NCBI RefSeq assembly: GCF_009765985.1
Contig: NZ_LMUM01000015.1
Span: forward strand, 186,001-250,000
Source: Acidobacterium sp. S8
GTDB lineage: Bacteria > Acidobacteriota > Terriglobia > Terriglobales > Acidobacteriaceae
Direction: 5' to 3'
Length of the DNA stretch: 64,000 nt
The translations under genes were made by a program, and so were the position numbers. Shown here one piece after another: positions 19,019-27,042 of this stretch. How positions within the stretch are numbered: position 1 is the first letter of the stretch; every line of letters begins with the position of its first letter. A model generated the notes under the pieces. That model was given only the letters and a program-made list of their open reading frames with translations. It was not told the DNA's origin and made no database searches.

Positions 19019-19238
19019 TAGCACCACTAAAAGTCGGTCGTCAAATGATTCCGGCGATGAGGGGAAGTACTTCTAAGATTGCAGGCAACGCCCAGCCTAA
19101 AGGTACTCGAGTCGATATTTTCGGAGGGCAATTGGAATCAGAAAAGAGGTTTAAAGAGAACGAGTTAGTTGTTCATCCTGCGAGTTTTGTGAAGCCTTTT
19201 TTGGCGCGTTAGCCCCGATGGTTCAGCTCGCAAAAGTC

Positions 19239-19254
19239 GTTCAACATATTGAAC
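19239..19254. promoter_or_regulatory. Putative IclR operator, copy 3
   Basis: Reads GTTCAACATATTGAAC, a perfect 5-6-5 copy (six pairs match when the arms are extended inward). It lies 278 bases upstream of the DapA-family start and 59 bases past the P450 stop. Confidence 0.6.
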
Positions 19255-19312
19255 ACTTCAAAAAAGAGCCTTTTCGCGCCGCTGCCAGGGCTAGAGCCCA
19301 TACAGCTTGAGC

Positions 19313-20554
19313 TTAAAATGTCACCGCGAGAGTGTGTAGCATCCTCGAATTTGGCTTCTCTATGTCCCAATCCGGACGTTCGTCTTTCAGCTGAAGTTCC
19401 GGCATTCTTTCGATCACTGTGCGGAATACGACCTGCGCTTCAGCCCGGGCAAGGGCAGCGCCGACGCAGAAATGAATTCCGTTGCCGAAGGCGATATGTC
19501 GGCTCTTCTGCCGTTGAATGTCGAAGCAGTCAGGATCGCTGAAATAAGCCGGGTCGCGATTCGCGGAATTAAGCATTTGAAAGACCATCTGCCCCGCTTG
19601 AATCGGCCTTCCACCCAGTTCCGTATCTTCTTTCATCAAGCGAGGCTGCCTGGCCACCGGGCTTTCGTAACGAAGAATCTCTTCGATCGCTGTTCCGAGC
19701 AACGACGAGTCGTTCTTCAGGTGCTGCCACTGGTCGTGGTGGCGTAACAACAGATACAGACCATTTCCAATCAGTGAAGTAGTTGTTTCATGGCCGGCAA
19801 CCAGGAGGGTGATGCAGGTGTTCAACAACTCTGGCTCGGAAAGCCGCTCCCCCTCCGACTCCGCTAACACCAGCTTGGTTATGAGATCCTCGCGTGGTTG
19901 ACGTCGCCTCTCTACCACCAGTTGCGACAGGTAAGCCTTGATCTCAATCAGCGCAGTCTGAGAGCGATCGAGGATGTGCTCGCCTGGCTTGTTGACTCCC
20001 TGGAATGCCAGGAGCGAGTCGGCCCACTTCTTGAACAAATGTTGATCGGCAGCAGGAGTCCCTAGTATCTCTGCAAGTACGCTGAATGGTAGAACGATCG
20101 CGAGATCCGCGATGATGTCCATCTCGCGTTTATCTTGTACCCTGTCGAGCGCCTCATTCACGATCTGCTGGATGCGTGGCCGCATCGCCTCTACCACCGT
20201 TACCGTGAGAGCCTTAGTTACCAACGAACGGAGCCGCGTATGATCGGGCGGATCGGAATGCAGGAGCCCTTTTGTGCGGTAATGATCTTCAAAGGGTTTG
20301 AATTTTGCACGCGTTTCAGCAGGTAGGTATTCCACCGCACGCGCGAGGCGTCCCTCATTTGAATAGCGGCAGACATCGCGAAAAGTAGTGATGATATCGT
20401 CGTATCGGGTGACGATCCAACCACCAATTGAATCGCTCCAATGCACGGGGTCTTCTTCACGCAGCCGATTCAGAATCGGATACGGGTCATAGAGAAATTC
20501 CTTCGATACCAGCGATTTATCCAGTTCAGAGATCGAGAGTTGCGCGATTGACAT
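19313..20554 (-). CDS. Cytochrome P450, soluble bacterial type
   Basis: A class I-like soluble P450 monooxygenase of about 413 residues with no membrane anchor. Seen in order: the I-helix VAGHETTTS with the oxygen-activating acid and Thr, the K-helix E-x-x-R (EILR), and the haem loop FGNGIHFCVG with axial Cys363. It would insert one oxygen atom in a C-H bond using electrons from a ferredoxin and reductase, and no such partner gene is present in the window. The frame is open from TTG 20563, but ATG 20554 is preferred. It faces the SGNH/oxygenase operon across a 190-base region that carries a putative IclR operator, so it is probably part of the same regulon. O-demethylation or hydroxylation of a sugar or aglycone is a guess. 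Confidence 0.92.
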   Translation of the reverse strand: MSIAQLSISELDKSLVSKEFLYDPYPILNRLREEDPVHWSDSIGGWIVTRYDDIITTFRDVCRYSNEGRLARAVEYLPAETRAKFKPFEDHYRTKGLLHSDPPDHTRLRSLVTKALTVTVVEAMRPRIQQIVNEALDRVQDKREMDIIADLAIVLPFSVLAEILGTPAADQHLFKKWADSLLAFQGVNKPGEHILDRSQTALIEIKAYLSQLVVERRRQPREDLITKLVLAESEGERLSEPELLNTCITLLVAGHETTTSLIGNGLYLLLRHHDQWQHLKNDSSLLGTAIEEILRYESPVARQPRLMKEDTELGGRPIQAGQMVFQMLNSANRDPAYFSDPDCFDIQRQKSRHIAFGNGIHFCVGAALARAEAQVVFRTVIERMPELQLKDERPDWDIEKPNSRMLHTLAVTF

Positions 20555-20616
20555 AATTTTCAATTCTAAGCTTCAGAAACAGGGGAAAGTATTTGAACAA
20601 GAATGATCTACAACTC

Positions 20617-20632
20617 GTTCAGCCTAATGAAC
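20617..20632. promoter_or_regulatory. Putative IclR operator, copy 4
   Basis: Reads GTTCAGCCTAATGAAC, a perfect 5-6-5 copy in the divergent region between the P450 gene (minus) and the SGNH hydrolase operon (plus). It is placed so that it could control both. Confidence 0.6.
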
Positions 20633-20744
20633 GGTTATTTACAGTCGTTGTGCCGCAGATGTTGTCTATAGGCAGACTTCAGCACGCTGAATCAGGCAAT
20701 GCCACGATTCACGCGCAGATAGTGCTGCTCATAACAAAAATCGA

Positions 20745-21902
20745 ATGATCAATACACTCGCGTTACTTTTGCTCGCTGGAATGGCCGCAGGACAACAGAC
20801 GGATTGGGCCAAGGGATGGATCGACGCCTTTCGCAATTCGAAAACGGCGCCCGTGCACGTTGTAGTGTTAAGCGATAGCACCGCACACGTTGACCAGACC
20901 AATGGCGTGGGATATGGCCCAGAAAAACGCGTCAATCTCTGGCCAAATCAACTGCTGACGGCTCTTGGAGCCACCGCGCCGGGCAGATCTAACGGCACCG
21001 GCCTGCTTACGCTGGAAGCGAATGCCGGGCGCTTCGATACCGACGTCTGGCACATATCCGAGCCATACACATTCAATTCGTCCATCGGACCATTTCAGCC
21101 CAATATCGGCAGAGGCGGAACGATTCCGGCAAATGGTGGCACCGTGCGTCTCAATCCGCATGTAGAGGCGTCCCTCTCCGGCCAGACTGGCGACAGCCTC
21201 TGGATCTATTGGGCGTCATGCCCGGACAGTGCCGCTTTCACAGTAGAAGTAGACGGAGTGTCAGCTGGCAGCTTCGGCGGCGATAGCTCAAGTGCCTGCG
21301 TCGCAAAACGGACTCGCGTTTTTCACGGATCGCTGGGAGATCACAAGGCTACGGTGAAAGCCGGTAGTGGCAACGCTTATCTTTACGCTGCTGAATGGCA
21401 GACTGTACAGGCCGGCATTGCCGTCGACAATCTTGCAGTAGGAGGTGCGACAACGACATTTTACAATAGCTCAGACAAGCTGGCCTTCGTGCATGCGATC
21501 CCAAATGTCGGCCTCGTAATCATCGCCCTCGGCATCAATGACTTTGCGCATGATCTTTCACTCGATGCTTACAGGCAGGGCCTCTCGACGATCATCGAGG
21601 ACCTGCACAAAAGCTCTCCGAAGACATCGATCCTCGTTGTCAGCCAGTATCAAGTGTTGAGCGACACGATGCGTAATCCATCAGGCTTATCTCAATCGCA
21701 ATACAGTGAGCTAGCGCGCCAGACTGCCGAGCACTACAAGGTCGGATATCTCGACCTCGGCGATGCTTGGAAATCATTCTCCATCGTAAACCAAAGCGGC
21801 GTTCTCACCTCGGACAAAGTTCATCCATCCGATGCGGGCGGACAACAGATTGCTCGACAGATCGAGCGTGTGATCGTAGATGAACTGGGATTGAGTCATT
21901 AA
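20745..21902 (+). CDS. SGNH/GDSL-type hydrolase, exported
   Basis: A Ser esterase of the SGNH fold, 385 residues, with a short signal peptide (LALLLLAGMAAG). The blocks are seen with Ser45 in VVLSDSTAH (SDS in place of the usual GDS), the Asn block GINDFAHD and the catalytic Asp357/His360 pair in DKVHPSD. The region 100-220 is a beta-rich insert that could be a carbohydrate-binding-like domain. Such enzymes remove acetyl or other acyl groups from glycans or act as esterases on glycoconjugates. It is the first gene of a plus-strand run with the oxygenase, SDR, lactonase and transporter. No clear Shine-Dalgarno precedes the ATG. The substrate is unknown. Confidence 0.82.
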   Translation: MINTLALLLLAGMAAGQQTDWAKGWIDAFRNSKTAPVHVVVLSDSTAHVDQTNGVGYGPEKRVNLWPNQLLTALGATAPGRSNGTGLLTLEANAGRFDTDVWHISEPYTFNSSIGPFQPNIGRGGTIPANGGTVRLNPHVEASLSGQTGDSLWIYWASCPDSAAFTVEVDGVSAGSFGGDSSSACVAKRTRVFHGSLGDHKATVKAGSGNAYLYAAEWQTVQAGIAVDNLAVGGATTTFYNSSDKLAFVHAIPNVGLVIIALGINDFAHDLSLDAYRQGLSTIIEDLHKSSPKTSILVVSQYQVLSDTMRNPSGLSQSQYSELARQTAEHYKVGYLDLGDAWKSFSIVNQSGVLTSDKVHPSDAGGQQIARQIERVIVDELGLSH

Positions 21903-22041
21903 CTCATCTAGAAACTAGATCTACAGGCCTTCAGAAAACACTGGCTATTCTGTGTTCAATAGACCGAAATTTCTTGACTCCTGCATAGCCTCTTTAGAAA
22001 AGTGGTTGTTCGAAACTTTTGGCTACTGGAAGGTAGAGATC

Positions 22042-23127
22042 GTGACTTCGAAGATTGCGGTGACTCATCCTACTTTGATAGACGTGGCCGGAAAAGAACG
22101 TCAGCTGCCCTTTCTGATTGAGGCGCACCCTGAATCCGCCCACACACCATTGAACGAGCTTCTCGATTGGATTACAGAAACCACGCCGTGGCGAGAAGAA
22201 CAGCTTCACCGCGTTGGAGCAATCCTGTTCCGTGGATTCACGGCCATCCGCACTGCCGAAGATTTTGCCGGAATAGCTCAGAGGATGGCTCCGGAACTTC
22301 TGGACTACTCAGGCGGCACCACCCCGCGCAGCGCCGTTACTGGAAAGATTGTCACCTCCACCGATGCACCACGCCACGTCGTGATCGGTTTACATCAGGA
22401 GATGAGCTACTTGGCTCCGACTGAGGAATTTCCCGATCCAACGCCGGATAAGGTAATGTTCTTTTGCGCAACTGCGCCCGGCGGAGGAGGCACGACACCC
22501 ATTGCTGACATGCGAGCGGTGTATAGAAGACTTCCCCCTGAATTGGTGGAGCGGTTCGAAAGCAAAGGCGGACTCATCCTCCATCGAAAGCTACCTACGC
22601 ACAAGCGCTACGGCTTTGAGGTAACGTGGACGACGGCGTTCGGTACCTCGGATCAGGCAGAGATGGAACGCATTGCCAAGAAAAATGGATGGCCCATGTC
22701 ATGGGGAAAGGATGGCGGCCTGGAAGTGACACACGGTCCGTCACCTGTAGTGAAAAAGCACCGAGTGACCGGCGAAAAAATCTGGTTCAATCAAGCGCAT
22801 CTGCTACACAAATCTGTCGCTCCGTGGACATCCGCATGGCTTGGCCCCAGTGCACTTGAGCGAATGAAAGCCAGGGTAATGGAGCCATTCATTCGTGATC
22901 GTTTTTATTATCACTCGACATTTGCAGATGGTTCCGAGATATCCGAGAAGGACCTCGACACGATTCGGAGTGTAATTGCGGAAGAGATGGTCCTTTTTGA
23001 TTGGCAAAGAGGCGATGTGCTTCTCATCGATAATAAGCTGGTCTCGCATGGGAGGCAGCCTTACAGGCCGCCGCGGACGATCTACGCAGCCCTGCTCGCA
23101 GATCGACCCCGGCGTCCGGCTGCATAA
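22042..23127 (+). CDS. TauD/TfdA family Fe(II)/2-oxoglutarate dioxygenase (SyrP-like)
   Basis: A non-haem iron oxygenase, about 361 residues, that couples 2-oxoglutarate decarboxylation to substrate hydroxylation. The iron ligands are visible as His118 and Glu120 (HQEMSY) and distal His336 (VSHGRQPY), with Arg345 for 2-oxoglutarate. Glu in place of Asp in the HxD triad is a feature of the SyrP-like branch. The frame is open from GTG 21952, but GGAAGG lies 8 bases before GTG 22042, and the 30 extra residues do not look like this family, so 22042 is chosen. It lies between an SGNH hydrolase and an SDR on one strand. The role in sugar or aglycone oxidation is inference, and natural-product tailoring is the alternative. 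Confidence 0.87.
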   Translation: MTSKIAVTHPTLIDVAGKERQLPFLIEAHPESAHTPLNELLDWITETTPWREEQLHRVGAILFRGFTAIRTAEDFAGIAQRMAPELLDYSGGTTPRSAVTGKIVTSTDAPRHVVIGLHQEMSYLAPTEEFPDPTPDKVMFFCATAPGGGGTTPIADMRAVYRRLPPELVERFESKGGLILHRKLPTHKRYGFEVTWTTAFGTSDQAEMERIAKKNGWPMSWGKDGGLEVTHGPSPVVKKHRVTGEKIWFNQAHLLHKSVAPWTSAWLGPSALERMKARVMEPFIRDRFYYHSTFADGSEISEKDLDTIRSVIAEEMVLFDWQRGDVLLIDNKLVSHGRQPYRPPRTIYAALLADRPRRPAA

Positions 23128-23152
23128 CAACTTTTGACTGAAGGAAAATTCT

Positions 23153-23938
23153 TTGAGAGTAAAGCTGGAAGGTAAATTTGCACTAGTTACCGGTGCCGCT
23201 CGCGGCATTGGTGAAGCGATCGCTAACACGCTTGCTGCCAATGGGGCACGCGTTGCATATGCAGATGTTGATTTCGAAACCGCAAAAAAGACGGCTGCTA
23301 AAGTACCTGGTTCACTACCCATAGCCGTGGATATCAGTAGCGAATCGAGCGTCGAGTCTGCGATGACCGAAGTAGTGAAGGAATTTGGACGTGTCGATAT
23401 CCTGGTTAACAATGCCGGTGTTAACACTGCAAAATACCGCGTGAACATTGACCAATTTCCGCTTGATGAGTGGGAACGGATCGTCAAGATCGATCTCACT
23501 GGCACCTATCTTGTCAGCCGTGCAGCCTCACGCATCATGATGCAGCAGCGTGAGGGCCGTATCGTCAACATCTCTTCCGTGTTGGGCGTCATTCCAGCGC
23601 GTTTGCAGTGTGCCTTCACCTCAGCCAAGGCCGGTGTTGTCCACCTCACGCGCACGTTAGCAATCGAGCTGGGCGAATACGGAATTCTGGTTAACTGTGT
23701 TGCGCCTGGATCTACTTTGACGGAAGGCACCCAGCAACTCTTCTATAGCAATAACGCGGCGGAAAAAGACCGCGCTAATCGCCTACTGAGCCACGTGCCT
23801 CTTGGACGAGCGGGAACCGTACAGGAAATGGCCAATGCAGTGCTCTTCTTTGTGGCTCCGGACAGCAGCTACATTACGGGTCAGACGCTCTGCGTAGACG
23901 GTGGATGGAGCGCCGGGGGTTTCTTCCGCGACTTCTAG
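23153..23938 (+). CDS. Short-chain dehydrogenase/reductase with Phe in place of the catalytic Tyr
   Basis: Classical SDR fold, 261 residues. It has the nucleotide-binding TGAARGIG near residue 12, LVNNAGVN in the middle, and the C-terminal GQTLCVDGG. The catalytic tetrad is altered: Ser142 (NISSV) and Lys159 are present, but the position of the essential Tyr holds Phe155 (codon TTC, in AFTSAK). Enzymes with this change normally lose ordinary alcohol-dehydrogenase activity, so it could be an isomerase-like or dead paralogue, or work by another group. It starts at a TTG after AAGGAAAA. The lactonase gene follows 14 bases later, suggesting a sugar dehydrogenase/lactonase pair if it is active. 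Confidence 0.88.
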   Translation: MRVKLEGKFALVTGAARGIGEAIANTLAANGARVAYADVDFETAKKTAAKVPGSLPIAVDISSESSVESAMTEVVKEFGRVDILVNNAGVNTAKYRVNIDQFPLDEWERIVKIDLTGTYLVSRAASRIMMQQREGRIVNISSVLGVIPARLQCAFTSAKAGVVHLTRTLAIELGEYGILVNCVAPGSTLTEGTQQLFYSNNAAEKDRANRLLSHVPLGRAGTVQEMANAVLFFVAPDSSYITGQTLCVDGGWSAGGFFRDF

Positions 23939-23952
23939 TGAAATGGTTGAAG

Positions 23953-24873
23953 ATGGAAAAGTCATTTGAAATTTTGTCTGATGAGTTTCAGAGAATCTTA
24001 GGCCCTTCGCCCGAGCTCACTCTTCTTTCTTCAGACTTAAAATTTGCCGAGGGCGTTTGCTGGGTTGAACGTCAGAACTGTTTGATCGTCAGCGACTTCT
24101 TGAATGACCGGATCGTAAAGTGGTCGCCACAGCACGGGATGGGGATCTTTCGCCAACCAGCGGCCACGGCGAATGGAAACACCGTTGACCGAGAGGGTCG
24201 CGTCATCTCGTGCTTAACGCGTGGCCGCTCGGTTGTGCGCGAAGAGCTGGACGGATCGTTGACCACCATCGCAGATCGCTACCAGGGCAGGCGATTGACC
24301 TCCCCTAACGATGTCATCGTGAGGTCGGACGGAAGTATCTGGTTTACCGATCCGGATTACGGCTTTCTTGTTCCTGATTTTGGCCACGGCGACAAGCCGG
24401 AGCAAGATCGAAATCGTGTCTATCGAGTCGTACCTGATACAGGCGAAATAAGCGTTGTGTCCGAGGATTTCGATAAGCCCAATGGCTTGGCGTTCTCTCC
24501 GGACGAATCGGTGCTCTATGTGGGAGATACCGGGCGCACGCACGGAGAATTTCGGCCACATCAATTGATGGCCTTTAACGTGGTAAATGAAGGCACCGCG
24601 CTTGCCAATCCCAGGCTCTTTACCGTGATCGAGCCGTGGGTACCCGATGGCTTCAGGCTGGATGTAGACGGGAATCTTTACGTGACCACGGGAGACGGCG
24701 TGCAGGTCTTCGATCAGCATGGGAATCTGCTGGGCAAGATTCTTACACCACAGGTAGCGGCAAATTGTTCGTTTGGCATGTCAGATAACCAGACTCTTTT
24801 CATTGGAGCGAGCAACTCAATCTGGAGTATCAAGCTCAATACATCTGGAGCAAACAGCACCCTTTGGCAATGA
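23953..24873 (+). CDS. SMP-30/gluconolactonase family protein
   Basis: A six-bladed beta-propeller lactonase, about 306 residues, which opens aldonolactones to aldonic acids using a divalent metal. Metal-binding positions of the family are visible: Glu in FAEGVCW, Asn in LTSPNDVIV, Asn in KPNGLAFSPDE and Asp in WVPDGFRLD. An open frame reaches back to 23905 inside the SDR gene, but ATG 23953 gives the normal N-terminus and is used. Coming right after an SDR, the pair fits oxidation of an aldose to lactone and on to aldonate, which the DapA-family enzyme, the kinase and the aldolase could process further. Substrate identity is inference. Confidence 0.87.
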   Translation: MEKSFEILSDEFQRILGPSPELTLLSSDLKFAEGVCWVERQNCLIVSDFLNDRIVKWSPQHGMGIFRQPAATANGNTVDREGRVISCLTRGRSVVREELDGSLTTIADRYQGRRLTSPNDVIVRSDGSIWFTDPDYGFLVPDFGHGDKPEQDRNRVYRVVPDTGEISVVSEDFDKPNGLAFSPDESVLYVGDTGRTHGEFRPHQLMAFNVVNEGTALANPRLFTVIEPWVPDGFRLDVDGNLYVTTGDGVQVFDQHGNLLGKILTPQVAANCSFGMSDNQTLFIGASNSIWSIKLNTSGANSTLWQ

Positions 24874-24925
24874 CGGCAGCCAGCTTCTGGCTCGGTCTTC
24901 TAAACTCTCAGACGAGGCGGCTGCA

Positions 24926-26179
24926 ATGTCGAATCGGTACAGCAAATGGCTCGTCGTTGCATTGCTCTGGATGGTGGCATGCCTGAATTACATGGACCGG
25001 ATGGCGGTCTTTGCCATCTTTCCTATACTTCAGCGAGAGATGCACCTGTCAAATGTTTCGCTGGCGATGCTCGGGTCAGTCTTCCTCTGGATGTATGGAC
25101 TTTGCTCACCACTGGGTGGATATTTAGGTGACCGTTTCCCACGTAAGCCGGTGATCCTCTGCAGTCTTCTCATTTTCAGCGCTGTCACGCTGGCGAATGG
25201 AACAGCGCAAAGTCAGATACAGCTCCTCACACTGCGCGTTCTGCTCGGTATCTCAGAAGCATTATTTCTCCCGGCCGCCGTTGCGCACATTGCTAGCTTT
25301 CATTCCAATTCGACGCGGTCACTGGCAAATGCGCTCGTTCTTACCGGACTACCAGCGGGTGCAGGGCTCGGCGGTTTCTACAGCGGATTCATGGCCGAGC
25401 ACTTCTCATGGAGGATCGGCTTCTACCTTCTTGGAGTCTTCGGCTTCTTGCTGTGCCTTGTTCTTTGGATTTTGCTTCCGACCGGAAACGCCGCAACAAC
25501 ACAAATAGATACAAATACGGATGACCTATCTCCAAAAATCTCTGTTCTTGGGAAGATGGCGGGCGTTCTGCACAATCGCGCCAGCGCGTGCCTTATCTTC
25601 ATGGCCTTCGCTTTGTCGCTGAGCAGTTGGCCGTCAGGATCGTGGCTACCAACTTATTTTTACGAACGTTTCCACATGAGCCTTACCCGGGCAGGCTTCA
25701 TCCTGGCGCTCATAACCTATATTCCGGCGATTGCAGGGGGCCTTTTTGGCGGGCTGCTCGCCGACCGCTTTGCAAAGAAAGATGCGAATGGTCGAATCTC
25801 GGTGCAGATCGCCGCGCTGACCTTCATGGCTCCGACGATGCTTGCCGTCGGCTTTCTATCGTCTGTACAGGTTCTCAGTGCGAACCTTCTGCTCTATTCG
25901 TTTGCCAGAGGGTCGCTCGAAGTCAATTCCATGCCGATCTTCAGCAGCCGGTTACCAAGCGACAGATGGGCCACGGCCTACGGTCTCTATAATCTCTCCG
26001 GCACAATCGCAGGCAGCATTGGCATCCTCTTCGTCGGCTACTTTAAGACAGCCTGGGGTATTGGCATGAGCCTCTCGTGCATGTCGCTGCTCCTGTTTGC
26101 AGCAATATGGGTAATGAGGGCTGCCCGCGATACTTCAAGCCAAGTGTCCCTGTCTGCCGCTACTGATGTGGCTCAGTGA
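24926..26179 (+). CDS. MFS transporter, sugar-acid (ACS) type
   Basis: An inner-membrane transporter of the major facilitator superfamily, about 417 residues with 12 predicted helices in two halves and a loop near residues 195-210. The N-terminal motif LNYMDRMAVFAIFP and the loop 2-3 GDRFPRK, repeated as ADRFAKK in the second half, are characteristic of anion:cation (sugar-acid) symporters. The open frame reaches back to 24773 inside the lactonase gene, but ATG 24926 begins the family N-terminus and GAGG lies 8 bases before it, so that start is chosen. As the last gene of the run it may import aldonate- or uronate-like sugars into the cytoplasm. The substrate is inferred from context only. 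Confidence 0.87.
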   Translation: MSNRYSKWLVVALLWMVACLNYMDRMAVFAIFPILQREMHLSNVSLAMLGSVFLWMYGLCSPLGGYLGDRFPRKPVILCSLLIFSAVTLANGTAQSQIQLLTLRVLLGISEALFLPAAVAHIASFHSNSTRSLANALVLTGLPAGAGLGGFYSGFMAEHFSWRIGFYLLGVFGFLLCLVLWILLPTGNAATTQIDTNTDDLSPKISVLGKMAGVLHNRASACLIFMAFALSLSSWPSGSWLPTYFYERFHMSLTRAGFILALITYIPAIAGGLFGGLLADRFAKKDANGRISVQIAALTFMAPTMLAVGFLSSVQVLSANLLLYSFARGSLEVNSMPIFSSRLPSDRWATAYGLYNLSGTIAGSIGILFVGYFKTAWGIGMSLSCMSLLLFAAIWVMRAARDTSSQVSLSAATDVAQ

Positions 26180-26244
26180 ATGTGTATCACTACAAAGACC
26201 GAATGAGCTGTCGGTGGCATTCCGAACGCGCGAAACCGACAGGC

Positions 26245-26283
26245 TTGACCAAACAAAGAGGTCATATTATTCTGGTCATATTA
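26245..26283 (+). promoter_or_regulatory. Toxin-antitoxin promoter with 14-base-spaced direct repeats
   Basis: TTGACC (26245-26250) and TATTCT (26268-26273) are 17 bases apart, a sigma-70-like pair. The direct repeats GGTCATATTA at 26260-26269 and 26274-26283 overlap the -10 element. Such repeats are typical autoregulatory sites of Phd-type antitoxins. Confidence 0.55.
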
Positions 26284-26297
26284 GCCAGGAGGTTGTC

Positions 26298-26525
26298 ATG
26301 CAAAAAATGGCTGCCGCACAATTCAAGGCTCAATGTCTAGCTGTGATGGATCAGGTGTCGCAAAGCGGTCGCGCCGTTGTGATCACCAAGCATGGCAAGC
26401 CTGTAGTGAAGTTGGTTCCAGCAAACGAAGGGGAGGACGAGATCTTCGGAGCTTTGGCAGGCATCGCCAGAATTGTGGGCGATATTGAGAACACTGTTCC
26501 GGCCAAAGATTGGGGAGTGGAGTGA
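26298..26525 (+). CDS. Phd/YefM-family antitoxin
   Basis: A 75-residue antitoxin of the Phd/YefM type. The N-terminal DNA-binding half (AAAQFKAQCLAVMDQV, then VVITKHGKPVVKLVP) is the family pattern, and the acidic C-terminal part would bind and block the toxin. AGGAGG is 6 bases before ATG 26298. A longer upstream frame without a Shine-Dalgarno is rejected. The stop overlaps the toxin start in a GTGA. It would both neutralise the PIN-domain RNase and repress its own promoter through the direct repeats just upstream. Confidence 0.88.
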   Translation: MQKMAAAQFKAQCLAVMDQVSQSGRAVVITKHGKPVVKLVPANEGEDEIFGALAGIARIVGDIENTVPAKDWGVE

Positions 26526-26911
26526 TTCTTCTCGATACACATATTCTTATCTGGCTCCTGATCGCTCCCGAAAACCTCTCACCAAAAGCAAAGAAAGCGA
26601 TTCTAGCGGCCCGCAAATCCGGGCCGCTTGCTCTTTCTGCCATCAGCCTGTGGGAAATTGCATGGCTGGCGGAGAACAAGAGAATAAACATCGATGTGAG
26701 CGTCGATTCCTTTGTCAAAAAATGCGCTTCTTATGTGCAGGTTCTCGCAATCACTCAGGAGATTGCGGTTCGTTCTGTTCAATTTCCAAAATCCTACCCG
26801 AGCGATCCGCAGGACAGAATTATCGGTGCTACCGCGATTGTTGAAGGCATTCGCCTTTTGACTCATGACAAAATGATCTTGAGATCGGACCTGATTCCGC
26901 TCGCACTGTAA
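26522..26911 (+). CDS. vapC: VapC-like PIN-domain toxin
   Basis: A PIN-domain endoribonuclease, 129 residues. The four acidic residues that hold the metal are visible as Asp5 (LLDTH), Glu45 (LWEIAW), Asp98 (DPQDRI) and Asp116 (LTHDKM), with the usual hydrophobic spacing. It starts at GTG 26522, overlapping the antitoxin stop by GTGA. A TTG 12 bases earlier is less likely. The pair is a type II toxin-antitoxin module. It lies between the sugar regulon and unrelated genes, a typical mobile insertion point. The target RNA is unknown. Confidence 0.88.
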   Translation: MILLDTHILIWLLIAPENLSPKAKKAILAARKSGPLALSAISLWEIAWLAENKRINIDVSVDSFVKKCASYVQVLAITQEIAVRSVQFPKSYPSDPQDRIIGATAIVEGIRLLTHDKMILRSDLIPLAL

Positions 26912-27042
26912 CGCTGAATATAAAGTCGTATGCCCCGCCAAGATAATTAACGTACTGCTGGCATCGGGGTACCCTTGAACTGTCATTCGCGTTCAACACC
27001 AGGATAATTATCTGCACGCCGCTTGGTTGCGCTAGTATCGAC

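Larger units (their letters stand above)
18962..19312. other. Intergenic region between P450 and DapA-family genes
   Basis: About 351 bases with no gene. It holds the inverted repeats at 19000-19018 and 19239-19254, and an A-run at 19258-19264 that would give a T-tract for minus-strand transcripts leaving the P450 gene. The stem for such a terminator is poor. Confidence 0.5.

Noticed and set aside
19258-19267. A-run as a terminator of the P450 gene
   Set aside because: No good stem precedes it on the minus strand.
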